Made by a program: the position numbers and the translations under genes. The notes under the pieces were generated by a model. That model was given only the letters and a program-made list of their open reading frames with translations, searched no databases and was not told the DNA's origin. This document shows positions 12,801-25,560 of a stretch of 64,000 nucleotides of DNA, piece after piece (position 1 is the first letter of the stretch; the number at the start of each line of letters is the position of its first letter). The stretch is from assembly GCF_000346465.2 (NCBI RefSeq), contig NC_034014.1, forward strand, positions 23,446,522 to 23,510,521. Reading direction: 5' to 3'. This DNA comes from Prunus persica (taxonomy: Eukaryota > Streptophyta > Magnoliopsida > Rosales > Rosaceae).

Positions 12801-14574
12801 TGTCTATGATGATGCAAACCTTGCCAAATAAAGCTTCAGGTATGGAGTAATGCCTCAATACTTCTTGCAAAACCTGTAATGTAAGAAAAGTAGAAGAATC
12901 ATCTGCCCTGGTTTCCAAAAATCAATAATAAAACAAAAGTTCTAATGTGAGGATGAGTGTGGATCAAATGTCTCTTAAAACTAAAAAGATTAACAAGGTA
13001 GACTAGTAGTCATAAACTATAGCCAAAAAAAAAAAAAAAAAATCCTCAAAACTCATTTTAATGAAACAGACAGTGGCAAAGCTTTTTTATTTTTATTTTT
13101 TGTGTGGCTTCTGGCAACTATTGTGAGTATATCATAATATCCCAGAATATTATATTGTTCAAATTAATTGGGATGTATAAGTTATTTTCATTTTCTATCT
13201 TGAAAAGCAACTTGAGAAGCATGTGGCAATACAAAGCCTTTGGAAACAGACCTCCCACAGATAGACGAACAATATCGGAAAGACAAATGTTATGAAGACC
13301 TTTGAATCTGATTGTCTAAGTTCATGCAAGGAAAAACCATCCACACCTTTCGACTTGAAACCTTAAATCCAACATCTGATGCGGTAATTCCTAATCGCTT
13401 GAAGAAAGTGACAATTGAAGAAATAAGTTCTGCTTCAGCCTAGAACATGGAGAGAAAAAAAAAATCCAAGCTTGTTAGGGAAATGCATATAACAACATAA
13501 TACAATCAAATACAACAATGTGCCATGCATCATGTGGAACAGATGGAGATTTCAATCAATGCAAGAGTGTTGGGCAAAATCATAAATAAATAAATAAAAA
13601 AATTCAGAATCATATAAGCATGCAATACTAGTTAGCATGGATAATCTTTTCCCGTACCAAAAATTTCAGTATCAAATATAGTAGTATTGAATGGATTATC
13701 AAAAATTTCAGCTCTATACCGAAACTTCATGTACACCAATAATGTCCATATTCCATTGGTAATGCTCCCTACGCCGCCCCCTCGTCATCCTCTCATACCG
13801 CCAACACTGCCCCACGGCAAACCATTTCACTGGAAGGGATAGAGATTTTCTGGACAGAAAAAAACACGGGAATCAAAATTTCTGGCATCTGTACCTGGAT
13901 ATAAAAAAATCACGAGTAAACATACAGATATACATTATACAGCCAAGTCTTTAATTAGCAACAAGAACATGAAAATGCTCAGCAGAATCAGAATTTCAGT
14001 ACCCTTTCTGTATCACCAGTCTTGCCAAAGAAGGAGTGAGCTCAGGCCTCAATGCAACTCGACGATTACCCCGGTCTTCGAAGCAATATAGCTGCACAAG
14101 ACAGCACATTGCAATGTAAGTACATGTACGTAATTACAATTGACGCAATGCGAGTAAAAGAAGAGCTATAAAAACCTGGTCTCGAATTTCCTCTCCTGCT
14201 TTTCTAATATACAGAGCCTCGGACTCGAGAACTGGAAAGTCGACCTCTTCGAAGCCAAACAACCGCGAGACCTCTCTGAAATGGTAGAAAAGCCAGTTGC
14301 GGAGCCGCATATCTTCGGGGGGGAAGTCCCTGGTGCCCTTGGGAGGGTTGACGTCGATCTTCTGGAGGTCTTCGGTGATCGGCGCCGGAGATAGAGCTCC
14401 GGCGCGACCGCCGGCGCCGACTGCATTGGGGGTGAGAGCAGAAGCGGCGGGTGAGAGAGAAGAGAGGGGTCTAGGGTTTGGAGAGAGAGGGAGTTTGGGG
14501 ATGGGGAATCTGATAACGCGAGCAAAGGGCTTGTGTAAGATAAGGAGGGAAGAAGAGACCGCGGAGGAGAGCAT
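9828..14574 (-). CDS. HRS1: Histidine-tRNA ligase, chloroplastic/mitochondrial
   Basis: Class II aminoacyl-tRNA synthetase that charges tRNA-His in plastids and mitochondria. Inferred exons (minus): 14574-14176, 14091-14003, 13849-13720, 13439-13347, 12873-12799, 12226-12109, 11375-11233, 10553-10425, 10229-10066, 9966-9828. They sum to 1479 bases, 492 aa, with an open frame. The first about 70 residues are Ser/Pro/Leu-rich and resemble a dual-targeting presequence. Catalytic landmarks: [10 protein letters not shown] (motif 1 entry), [13 protein letters not shown], the motif 2 region [20 protein letters not shown], the histidine-A signature [12 protein letters not shown], and the motif 3 region GGGRYDRLL followed by GFGFGDAVI. 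The C-terminal part ([13 protein letters not shown] onward) corresponds to the anticodon-binding domain. The start ATG was chosen because it opens the only frame leading through the presequence into motif 1. Introns are long and AT-rich; one carries an internal tandem duplication. Confidence 0.95.
11822..11990. repeat. Tandem duplication, period about 85 bp, in a HisRS intron
   Basis: Two adjacent diverged copies share CCTAGCTAAGC, CATGTTCAAGCTATCTGT and TACCTCACATTATCTTATC. The first starts near 11831 and the second near 11916. It lies in the 730-base intron between the exons ending at 12109 and starting at 11375. Confidence 0.75.
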
Positions 14575-17427
14575 GGTGATGCCAACAAGGGCTCGATGGT
14601 CTTTTCGGTTACAGTGGGGTTTTTGCTTATTTTTGCTGAACGCAGAGGAAGAGGAAGAGGTTGAAGTTGAAAGGCGAAGGAAGCTCGACGTTGGAGTTTT
14701 CAGACCAACGTACTGATTTGGCGGGGGCCCAATTTGAATAGTGAAGACCCAAACAGATTGAAAGGTTGAGACTATTTGTTGAGCTCTTGTTGTGAGTCCA
14801 TAAATGCGTCACGTATGAACCCATGGGCCGTGTTTTGGCCCAATAGGAAAACCCGGCCGTAATCACCGCGCTTACCAAAACTACATATGCAATTTTCTTG
14901 ATACTTGAAGCCAGAGGCGACAAACAAGTCCCGTTCCGTCATGGTCATGTAGAGCCACCTTATGCGAAGGGTCACATGCCTTCTCTGACTCAAGGTGGCT
15001 TCGCAAATTTTTTCATGTAATACATGAAAAGAAAAATATTATGTAATGTTTGTAAGGGTAGTAGTGCTCTTTAATTTACATGTTTATCGCCTGACAACAT
15101 TATACAATGTTCATAAATTGAGCATAAATAATTGCTAGAAAATCATGAACACTTTGAAAAGTTTAAAAGGTTTATAAAATTGAATCAACGTCTTTTTCAA
15201 GATTAGTCATGTCAAAACCTTCATGATTGTCCGACAAATGGTGGGTTATCCTTTTAATCCCATATGATGCGAAAGTGATCACCAATACAAGTTTACTCAA
15301 AAGAAGCAACACACCATCCATTTCTAAGCAAATATATTTCATGGCTGATGAGATTAGTAGTGCCCACAACAAGTACAAATATTCCTATCTTCCACAGAAA
15401 CACATTTATTAAAGTTTCCTTTTGCTGGTTTTGAATAGTTTTTCTGATGGATATTTTTAGAATTTATGAACATGAACTATATTAATACTTATCTCTACTT
15501 ATTATTTTGAGCCTACCCAGATGTATATAAAATTTCGAAAGTTCATGTTTATCACGCATCTGTTTTTTATGTTTTTTTTTTTTTCGGTTTTCTGGACCGC
15601 ACATGTGCATCCAAATTTATCCAACTGAATACATATGCACTGACCCATTTGTTGATAATATTTTAATTAATTTTTGACGTTTCCTCATGAATAATGGCAC
15701 TCATCACAATTGCCTCCTGAGTCCTGCCGCCATGCTTACAAATAAAATACCATTTCTTCAATTCTTTGAAAAGGAAATTAGCATGACCCAATTAGAGGAA
15801 CAAATCCTGTTTTATATTTTTGTGTTATTTCATGTGTAGTTTACTCAAATTAAACCTTGTGAATTTAAGCACTAAACTCACGTTCACTAGCAATAAATTG
15901 AGGTATTTTTTTCGGTTCTTTCATGTGGAAATTTATAATTCTATCCTGAAAGATTAAAGACAAGATGACTACTACTTGCCGCGTACAACACAATATTTTT
16001 ATCGTTATGTGCATGTTTCTTCATGCTCTTGTTTCAAGATCTCTCTCTCTCTCTCTATATATCATTCCAAATTTCCAATTAGGTCTGATGTCTCAAAGAG
16101 GCTTCGCTTTCTTTGGTATTGGCGCACGTATTGGTGTCCCCATTGCTTTTCCTCACAGCTAGCAGAAGATGCCAACATATTTCCCACCGCTTCAAACCCC
16201 TACACGATAAACACACATACACAAGAGCCAAAACTTTTAACGTCTCCCCAGCTCACAATGCCTAACCTGCCTTCCCCATCAAAGATATTTGAACAATTTT
16301 AATGACCTTTTCGGATATCTTGAATTTGAAGAACATAAATTTTTAACATCATTGCTTTCGACATCTCCCCAACTCGCAATGCCTAACCTTCCTCATCAAG
16401 TTTCCATTCCAAAATGTCCCCAGGATATTTGAACAATTTTTTTTTATACCCTTTTTGGATGTTTCGAATTTGAAACCTATAATTTGTTACATCATTGCTT
16501 AGCTAACTTTGTTGGCATCCACACAAAGTCAAAACCCATCTCCCTTTGCCAATTTCTCACTATGCTTTTAAGGGTATTGCTTTTGTGGGGTTTCGGTTAG
16601 CACTTAGAAACCCTTATACATAATTGGGGCATTGCCGTTTTGATGTTGATGTTGGAGCCGAAACCAAATGCGACCCTAATACGCAATTGGAGCATCAATC
16701 GATCGATTAGGGTTTGGTCAATACATGCATAATTGCATATGATGCTGAAAAAGATTAGTTTCAACCCTAGTTTGGATTTTATTCGTTAGAAGTGATGGGA
16801 TTCAAAAGCTGTACAGTAAAGGTGCACTCAAATGGAATTCTAATGGCCATTGAGTTGTCAAATCTGCCTAAACTTTCAACTGTGAAAATAGTATGCGTGT
16901 GTGAGCCTTCCCCCGTGACAACATTACATTCGTCATAAAATATTTTGAAGCGAATTCAATAACAGGACCATATAGTAAAGATAAGAAAAAACGTGAGGAT
17001 GCTGAGACCTGCACATCTTGGGCAATTCCATGCCTTGAAAATTGAGCGATGATCATTCAACGCAGCCTTTTCTGATTGAAACTCCCTATACTAGTAGTAG
17101 TAGTAGTATTTATTTTTAAAATAAACAAATAAGTGGCTACCCAATAGGAGGTGCTCTATCTAACATACACCACTCAAATTGGTGTTTGCAAAGACTACTC
17201 TACAGTTGGGGTAATTGGCAATGTCAACAACCAACCTATAATGCATATTTGAGTTATATCAATTTGGCAGAACAGTGTTTTAGTTAGCTCTCACACAAGT
17301 TCAAATTCCCCTTCTCATTTAAAATGAAAAACGAACCTTAATAACAACTGTCCAAAAAGGATTTTTATCATATTGTCCCTCATTATGAATACAAAATTGT
17401 TTAGTGGAGGTTTTTATATATATAAAA
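14575..17427. other. AT-rich spacer upstream of HisRS
   Basis: The first few hundred bases must hold the HisRS promoter. Beyond that I see only short ORFs, poly-T tracts (about 15570), a short CT run near 16042 and no domain or RNA gene. Two diverged copies of a segment (CATCTCCCCAACTCGCAATGCCTAACC-like) occur near 16240 and 16365, suggesting a local duplication. Confidence 0.6.
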
Positions 17428-18060
17428 AAAATAGGGATTTTTGTAGAAATGTCACATGAACTTATACTTTAGTTTTAATTTGTCACATTAAAGAAAAATT
17501 TAAGAGAAATATCACCTTAATTTTTAAAAATCCATGATTTGTCATCTTACTTTAACATCATCCAATTTTTCATCTATTTTAAAGGGTATTTTAGTCTTCA
17601 ATTTTCAAAGAAAACAAACATATAAAAAATAAACCTCTCTCTCTCTCCCTTTCTCCCCCATCCAAAACCTCTCTCTCTATTTGGGTGGGCTGACTGAAGG
17701 TATTTGTGTGTGGGGGGTAGTTCTTCCATAGTAGAGAGAGAAGGAGGAAAGGAAAGAGGAAAGTGGGAATGGAAGAAGAGGCAACTTGGGCAGGGTTGGT
17801 TGGAGCTACCGGTGGCACACAGAGGATGGGGGAATGTGAGATTTTTTTAAATACAATTTTTGTATAATGATTTTTTCATTTTAAAAGTACCTTTAAAAAT
17901 GTAAAGACTAAAATACTGTTGAAAATTGATGGTATTAAAGTCAGATGACAAATCATGAATTTTGAAAAATTAATGTGACATTTCTCTTAAAAAAAATTTA
18001 AGGTAACAAATTAAAACTAAGGTGCAAATTCATGTGACATTTTTATAAAAAATCCTTTTA
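17428..18060. mobile_element. Non-autonomous element with ~170-bp terminal inverted repeats (MULE/fold-back-like)
   Basis: The left arm (about 17428-17605) contains AAATGTCACATG, TTTTAATTTGTCAC, CATGATTTGTCATCTTACTTTAA and GTATTTTAGTCTTCA. The same blocks recur in reverse complement and reverse order at about 17905-18060. The centre holds CT-rich stretches and no coding domain. Long inverted repeats fit a Mutator-like or fold-back element. I could not define a convincing 9-bp target duplication because both flanks are AT repeats. Confidence 0.7.
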
Positions 18061-18066
18061 AATATA

Positions 18067-18145
18067 TACAAACAATACTACACGATAGGGAATTTGAACA
18101 TAAAATATTGGGTGAAACTCTTAATCATTTGAGTTAGAAACCTTA
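18067..18145 (-). repeat. Possible decayed SINE head adjoining the inverted-repeat element
   Basis: The reverse complement resembles the better-preserved SINE at 45809-45907 (shared layout: GGTTTCTAACTCAAATGATTAAGA, then a box-B-like GTTCAAATTCCC). Divergence is high and ends are unclear. Confidence 0.3.
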
Positions 18146-18464
18146 CGGATAATGAAACTATCAATTCACCATATTTCTGGTAGAAAAACTATTAATTCAC
18201 CCTTCTTCACCATATTTATATTTTCATTTAATTAATTCAGCAAGAAATAGGAAGGAGGTTGATTAAGACACGTCAGGGTCTAGTCACAATTAGCTGACTT
18301 GTCCGGATGCCGTCGTTTCCGACACCCATTAGTCCAACGCGGCGGCAATCTCCGAAGCCCGTAGTGCCACAGCCCATCTGTGCTGACTACACCCCCCAAT
18401 GCCCCCACCCCTACCATTAAAACAAATTAAATACACCCAACGGCAGAAACGAGAAACCAAATAA

Positions 18465-18498
18465 GTATACGGTATACGGTATACGGTATACGGTATAC
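18465..18498. repeat. Heptamer tandem array (GTATACG)~5 in HIPP promoter
   Basis: Five near-perfect GTATACG units, the last one lacking its final G. Each contains the palindrome GTATAC. The array lies about 230 bases upstream of the HIPP start codon. No regulatory role is known to me. Confidence 0.85.
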
Positions 18499-18601
18499 CC
18501 ATCACAACACATACATAACATAAATCATCACCCATACATACATAACCATCCATAAATAATTTTGGAAATTCCACGTCAGCTTCAACAAACCCACCTCTCC
18601 C

Positions 18602-18608
18602 TATATAT
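18602..18608 (+). promoter_or_regulatory. Probable TATA box of the HIPP gene
   Basis: TATATAT in the context CTCCCTATATATCTCCCC, 119 bases before the ATG, leaving a leader of roughly 90 bases. It is the only good TATA element in the proximal region. Confidence 0.55.
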
Positions 18609-18726
18609 CTCCCCACCTCACCTCCTCATTCTTAATTCTTCATTTCAGCAATTTACCAACCCAAAAAAAAAGAAACCAAAAAGAAAAGCTCTTCATATTC
18701 ATTTCTTGTAAACCAACACCAACACC

Positions 18727-20818
18727 ATGGGTGAGGTGAGTAAAAACCAAAATTTGTACATTCTTCTTCGTGGCTAAAAATTATTTCCGGCCAAGTTCTC
18801 TGTTTTAACGACTGTTTATTTGTTGTCGCAGAAAAAGGAAGGCGCAAAGAATGAGGGCGAGAAGAAGCCCGCCGCAGCCGACGCCGGAGCCAAGAAGGAC
18901 GACGGCTCGCTCACAGTCGTTTTGAAGACCGACATGCATTGCGAGGGGTGCGCCAAGAAAATCAAACGAGCTGTTAAGAATTTCCAAGGTACAGCTTCAC
19001 CAATTTCATATCAAATTTCAATCACATGAGAATTCTGGGCTTCTGGGTTTTTCCGATTTTCGCTTTTTTCAATTGGGTTTTGTTTTTCGGATTTTACGAA
19101 GTTCACCGGAATCAAATCCGCATTCAATGGTCCGGCTCAGAAATTTTTACCGTTGAAATTTGGGGACCCAAAAAAGGGTCCAAAATTATAGGATGGGAAT
19201 TGGGAAGGGGTAGCTAAGTCTATGTGTTGACCATTAATATCTACTAATCTATTAAATTTGGATTAGATTTAGGGCTTTTGGGTGCGGAAGCAAGCAAACA
19301 GTTTAGAATTTTGACTTCAATTGAGTTCATGCATTTTCCGTCGTGTAGTTTAAGCTTGATTAGTTGGGCCAAAACAATCTTAACGTACAAAACACGGTTC
19401 CTTTTAATTGTTGGCTAATTAGGTCGATCTTTTTGTGAATTAAATTAGGCGTTGAACAAGTGAAGACGGAGTGTGCAGCCAACAAAGTGACTGTGACCGG
19501 GAAAGTGGACCCCGCCGGGCTGAGAGAGAAACTGGAACAGAAGATCAAGAAGAAGGTAGATCTCATTTCTCCTCAGCCCAAAAAAGATGGCGGTGGAGAT
19601 AAAAAGCCAGCTGCTGCAGAGGAAAAGGCTGAGAAGAAGCCAGAAGAGAAAAAGCCGGCTGAGAAGAAGACAGAAGAGAAAAAGCCCAAAGAGGCACCCA
19701 AAGAGGTAAACCTCACCCTCATGTATAATTTGCGATGCATATTAGCTGATTGGTACTTGTTTAGTAAAATTTGTTTGTATTATAATATCAGCGAATATTT
19801 ATTTAAAAGCAGAATATATCAACTCGTGGCTCACCCGTATTATAATACACAGATTGTACATCTGTATTTCGAGCTTAATTTGGTTGTATTTTCGTTGCTA
19901 ATTCTTTTCTTTTGTTGGGTGGTTTCAGAGCACTGTGGTCATGAAGATGAGATTGCATTGCGAGGGGTGCATGCAGAAGATGAAGAGTAAAATCTCCAAG
20001 TTCAAAGGTGAGAGGCGATCTCAATTCTCGAAACTTCTCAAGACTTTATTAATAATATATATATTTAATTTGGATTAAATTAATTAATCAAGGATGATGC
20101 AAGCACCCCACCGGCACCACGCTCTTAAACCTTAATTAATATTTTAATAAATTGCATAAAAAGACAAAGTTAGTCAAAATTAATAGAAAAATAAAGCCGT
20201 ACGTATATATTCGCTCAGTAAAAATTAAGTTCACATGTGTATTTCCAAGTGGTAATTTTGTCATTTTAATATCTAAAGAAGTGCATTTTGTTGTTGGCAG
20301 GGGTCAATACGGTGAGTTTTGACGCACCCAAAGACATTGTAACGGTCAAGGGCTTCATGGACGCTCAAGAACTCGTCCCCTACCTCAGAGAGAAGTTCAG
20401 GAGGTCCGTCGAAGTGGTCCCACCCAAGAAAGATGACGGTGCCGCCGCCAAGCCAAAAGACGCCGCAGCCGGAGGTGAGAAGAAGGAGAAAGACGGCGGC
20501 GGTGAGAAGAAAGATAAAGAAGCTGCCGCCGGTGGAGGCGAGAAGAAAGAAGTTGTCGCCGCAGCACCCGGCGGCGGAGCCCCCAAGGTAGAAGTGAACA
20601 AGATGGAGTATTCTGGGTACCCTTACCCTCCTCCCAGTTACTATTGGTACGACGAAGGACACGTATACAACCACAACAAGTTCGTCATGGAGGCCCAAGC
20701 GCACCAGGCGCATGTTAGCCAAGGCTCTTCGAGCCATGGCTACGCTGTGCCGACGGAACACTACCCTGCTCCCCAAATGTTCAGCGACGAGAATCCAAAT
20801 GGTTGTTCGGTGATGTAG
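18727..20818 (+). CDS. Heavy metal-associated isoprenylated plant protein (HIPP), two HMA domains
   Basis: Metallochaperone-like protein predicted to bind heavy-metal ions through two HMA folds and to be membrane-anchored by prenylation. Inferred exons: 18727-18735, 18832-18988, 19449-19705, 19929-20007, 20301-20818; 1020 bases, 339 aa, frame closed across all GT-AG introns. The first coding exon is a 9-base microexon (M-G-E). HMA1 carries MHCEGCAKKIKRAV and HMA2 carries LHCEGCMQKMKSKI; both CxxC metal sites are intact and each domain is split by an intron after the first helix. Lys/Glu/Pro-rich linkers follow each domain, then a Tyr/Pro/His-rich region (YPYPPPSYYWYDEGH). The C-terminus is CSVM, a farnesylation-type CaaX box. 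It resembles the HIPP3/5/6 cluster; the exact member is not assigned. Confidence 0.95.
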
Positions 20819-23800
20819 AGTGCTGAACCGATCGAACGGTGGTTGGCTGACGAGACGAAGATAAAATTAAAATTTAAGTTTTACGTTAAATAGAGGGGTA
20901 AAATCGGAATTACAAAAAAATTGTAAATAATAAGGGGCAAAGGTTATAAGAGAAGTAAATATAATTACGAGTAGGTAGGTATGGAATTTTGGTTTTATTA
21001 TGGGTTTAGTTTTAATTAGGGGATGTAATAGAGATAGACCGACCGGCCGGCCCCGCCAGCTGGTGGAGCCGTTTCAGATGTTGGTTTGATATGAATATGA
21101 TGGTGGTTCAATATGATTAAAGTTTCTGCTAATTAATTTTTTATTTGGTATTTTTAAAACGTTTACGTTTATATTAATGATGATATTAAATCTTCACTTT
21201 GTATTGCAAAATATATTTTACTTTGTGGCACAGACGAGGCCACTTGGTTCGATTGTTGATTTCTTCGGTTTAATTAATATGGGATTTATATCCGAATCTG
21301 AATTACATTTAATTGCACAACATCAGCACGTTTACTACCTGAGGTTTTTTTTATAGAGTTGCTTTTGGCATTTCAAGAAAAATATTCATTCACTTTTCTT
21401 TTTTTTTTCAACACATTTCCTCGTATTTTTATGTAACGATAATCTATTTTAATATAATTTAAATTATGTGAATGAATTTGAACTCGAATACAGAATAAGA
21501 GCATATTCTCTCTAGCGAACTGAATTAAGGCCATGATGATATTTTTTGGATGTTATTGAAAGCTTTCTTTCTCAATCATTCACAATCTAATATCTATATA
21601 GTTTACAATAGGAATTAGGACTGTAGCAAAAAAACAAAAAACAAAAGGACCGACATTAAAAGTGATATGAGGATACAAGCATATGACTCCGTAATTAAAA
21701 TGTGGGGCTTTGGTGGTGGGGGACTCTTATTAATTACAAAAATATTTCATTTTTGCATTTACGATTTTGAAATGCTTGCTGTTCTGAGAGAGAAAGGGCT
21801 TGGCTGGTGTTTTAAAAGAAAAAAAAGGCCTTGGCTGGTAAAATTAGGGAAATGCACAACTTATTGTATGGTGTAGATTGATCCTCTAATAATACTTTTT
21901 GGTCAATAAAATGACATCTATATATTCATTATTTTCTCTCATATTTCTGTAGGAAATGTCGTGACGATAAAGAAAAAGTTGTAGAAAGTATGCGTCCAAT
22001 TTAGAAAAACCATTAGACTTTACATCATTTCGAATGGGATTAACTTTTCTTTTTGCTAGCATGCAAAAATGAATCAACCAAAAAGGTACGTAAGTCAATT
22101 ATTTATCCCTAAACTTTTCCCTTTTTGCGTCACGTATTCACAACATTAAGTGGGATTAGTTGGAAGCTAGGGCCAAAAACCATAGAGAAGATTATCAAAC
22201 TGTGTGTTGTCTATATGCTTAGTCTAGTTTAAATGTGTTTAGCTTAGATGTTTTTGAGTGATTTGAAGTCCGTTTGATATGATTAAAGACGTTCTTATTG
22301 AGATGATCATACTTGAAATCAGGTGTTAAGTCCCCTTCGTCATTTTTGTAGTATTTAAGAAATTCTTTCATCATACCACCGAAATTCTCTAAAAAATTGT
22401 GTTTGTCTATTGAAAGAGAGAGTAAGGCGTTCTAGCAGGTTCCATATCTAATTAACGTCAAAATGTAACTTAATTTTCCATAACCCTTCTTATTAATTAA
22501 TTAGCGACGTCATTAGATCAGATTATTATATTGGTTAATTAATTAACATCTTATTTGACCTTTTTATTTTAGCCGACCTTTTAGACTTCCAACAGCTAAA
22601 TATATAAGGGGTTCTTATTAGATTTAACGGCTGATTCCAAGTGAAAGGACTGTGGCATTGCCTTTTCAATGCAATGAAGGCTAATCGACCATATCTAACG
22701 AATATTTCAAGCATTAATTCATTATAGTCAAACGTCTCATGTTGGGCGTGCTGAAATTTGGTTCACAAAGATAAGATCGACAGTGATGAACAAAAATATG
22801 ATATTGGTGTACTTTCGGCTAAAAATATTTCAATTATTATTGTCAACTGGGGTGTAGTTCAATGAAAAAAGATCTTGACTTGTAGACAGGAGGTCTCATG
22901 TGCTAATCCCATGACATCTTTTTTTTTATGATAATCCCATGACATCTTAATTATGTATATGTGTGAGAAATTTCTCTCACTTTTAATTTAGACCATCATT
23001 TGTGTTAAAAAAATCATAATTAACACCCTAATACAATTTTAATATCTTAAACATTCTCAATATGAACACCTCTTTTTTTGGCACCCCGCGTGTTGTTTAT
23101 TTATATTAGTAAATGTTGAAATTGAACATAAAAATTTGCGCACCACATACACTCACACGCGAAAATGAAAGAACTCATATGTTATAATCGAAGCAACAAA
23201 AAGGAATCAGAATCCGTGGGAATTTGGAACATCATATCCTTAAGTTACAGATTAGAATACAATAGTTGTATAAACTTTTAGCGCCAGCTACTTCTACTTC
23301 CAAATTTGAATCACTAAAAACCAAAGCTTAATGAGTCGAAAGTGCGTGGCATACCCTAGCACGGTGCCTTGGATTTTAGCGTAAGGAAAACTGTATTCTA
23401 TAAAATATGAACTCTAAATCCTAAATTCTAAACTTCAAGCTCATATGAACCGGATTTGAATGATAATTTGTTCATATTGACTCGTGTGACACCCACCAAA
23501 AAAAAATTAATACGTTATTTCTATCATTGTCCTTGCTAGCTCATGACAAGTATTGATTTATACCTGAATAATAAATGTAAAGGAATTTGAGAACTAACAT
23601 TGCTTTTATGTTGTCTTCTTTTGCGATGGTAGGGAATAATGAGTCAAGGACTTTGTCACCATGGGGCTTGACAAGACTATCATGCCAACAAAAGCCATCA
23701 AGCCACGATTGAGGCCTTTATTATTAGAGACATTTCTTAAAGCTTAGAAAAGTAATCCTCTCTCACACCTTTCATTCTGACATGAAGGCGTTTTAAAAAG

Positions 23801-24184
23801 CACCCCAAATCATTTTCTGGTTGATTGTAACCCGTGGGTGATTGAAATGAAATAATATGCAGATAAAGTAAAGCTGACAAAATAAAATTTATATAAAATT
23901 TAGAAAAATCTATAGGAGACGTGAAGTTGGGTGTATATACTTATTTTCTTAGTTGAATGAGGACGAGAGAGCAGCCAATCATGCTGAGGATAAGCATCAG
24001 CATGCATGCTTGTTGCCAGGGACCCCAATTGCGCCATTAAAAGTTTAAGATAGGGACAATTAATTGGTGAAAATTAAACATGAATATCGCATACGAAACC
24101 GCCTTTGCATTTATATATTTCATCTACACCATCTACATTGTAGTATATCATTACTTTAAATTTATATGTGTATGTATGTATGTA
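20819..24184. other. Gene-free AT-rich spacer after HIPP
   Basis: Contains the HIPP 3' UTR and then sequence without recognisable coding regions; the ORFs present are short and low-complexity. A possible SINE lies at about 22850-22985. Confidence 0.6.
22850..22985 (+). mobile_element. Possible tRNA-derived SINE
   Basis: GGGGTGTAGTTCAATG resembles a pol III A box, and AGGTCTCATGTGCTAATCCC about 45 bases later resembles a decayed B box. A TGTGTGAGAAATTTCTCTCAC tail follows. A short duplication (AATCCCATGACATCTT twice, 22907-22949) interrupts it. No target duplication was found, so this is tentative. Confidence 0.4.
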
Positions 24185-24472
24185 TTTTTTTCTTCTTTTT
24201 TATCGAAAAGAAGTAAATTTTATTAACCAGAAGTATTGGTTACAATAAGGTTATCAAAAATACAATTCATTAGCCACACAGGGCCTTCTTATAACCAATA
24301 ATAAGAACCTTGTTTATGTAAAGCAAAACGGGCAATAGCATGAGTCACTTTGTTACACTCACGAGGTCGAAATTGGACTTCCTTTACAGAAAACTGCATG
24401 AGCAAGTCTCTCACATCATCCACAATGTTGCCGATAATAGCCCAAATAGTCTCCCTTGAATTATCATCCACA
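24185..24472 (-). mobile_element. 5'-truncated LINE fragment ending in an RNase H-like (RVT_3) domain
   Basis: The minus-strand frame 24471-24289 reads IWAIIGNIVDDVRDLLMQFS then VKEVQFRPRECNKVTHAIAR, matching the C-terminal RNase H-like domain found in plant LINE-derived proteins. On the plus strand a T-rich tract precedes it (24186-24205), which is the 3' A-tail of a minus-strand insertion. Copies of TATGTATGTAT lie on both sides (about 24174-24184 and 24475-24482), as expected of target-primed insertion, although that motif is itself low-complexity. The fragment is dead. Confidence 0.7.
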
Positions 24473-25224
24473 ATGTATGTATATATTTATCTATCTATGT
24501 ACTCCAAGTCTTAATTATAAACTCTTTTTTTTTTTTCGTTGATTGAAATATGCATTCACAGCTAATTGTGAGATGTATGAAATATGATGGTGCTGGTGGC
24601 CGCGACGCAATGATACATACAGCGACAACAATATCGATAATAATGACAACGAGGATAAAGAGGTGGCCGCAGTGATAAACATCTTCGTCTAATTCTACCT
24701 CATATCATTGATTAATGAGTTCTTAAGAGGAAGGCCCATAGAACTAATATATTCTTGATAGAAATTCAACCATTTTTTTCCTTCCAACGAAAATTCAAAT
24801 TTAAAATAAGTTGTTATGTAAGATATTATTTGTCTTAATATTACACACTAAATTACAATCTATGCCACATGCACTGTGCACATTCAAGTTTTGTAAACGA
24901 ATGTTACTTGTTTTTCATAATAACAGTTCTAATTTCTAGCATTTTCCTATCCGATAATGCTATTTTTTGACTTTAACATCTAAAAATTATATCCTCAATT
25001 TTAATGATTGTTTCTAACAAATCAAATCCTAGTTAATTTCAGTTCTCGCCCACCCATGCATGCCCATGTAACGTTTAACCTAATAATGTACATCATGGAA
25101 AATGTATTCACTATTTCTCAAAAAAAAAACAAGAAGAAAACATATTCAATTTAAATATACGATGTGGGTGGTATTTTGTATCAATTTGGCATGTACAAAC
25201 GTGCCTACATTCTCAGTAAACTAT

Positions 25225-25560
25225 AATTTACCAATCTTTTTAAGTAAACTATTTTCAGGTACCTATATTTTCCAGGTTATTTATTTTTAGGTAAATTAAT
25301 TTTCAGGTTATTTATTTTTTGATGAATTATTTTTCCATGCATGTACAATACTTTACCTATCTTTGTAGGTAAGCTATTTTTTAGGTACCTATATTTTCCA
25401 GGTAAATTTTTTTTTTTCAGGTAAATTATATTTTAGGTACTTATATTTTTTGTCAATATAAATATATGGGATAGGTAAAACATCTTTTAGGTACCTATAT
25501 TTTTCAGGTCCCTAATTTACCTAATATTATACAAGTAAACTATTTATCTATCGTTTTTTC
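25225..25560. repeat. Degenerate minisatellite built on GGTACCTATATTTTCCAGGTAA
   Basis: The motif recurs, often with TTTTCAGGT or GTAAACTATT spacers, at about 25258, 25383, 25434 and 25489. The word AGGTA or AGGTT appears many times in between. Unit spacing is irregular, so the array has been scrambled by indels. Confidence 0.65.

Noticed and set aside
14297..14716. 139-codon plus-strand ORF across the HisRS start
   Set aside because: Antisense to HisRS exon 1; codon content is explained by the GC-rich presequence.
20273..20776. 167-codon minus-strand ORF over HIPP exon 5
   Set aside because: Antisense shadow of Gly/Lys/Glu-rich HIPP coding sequence.
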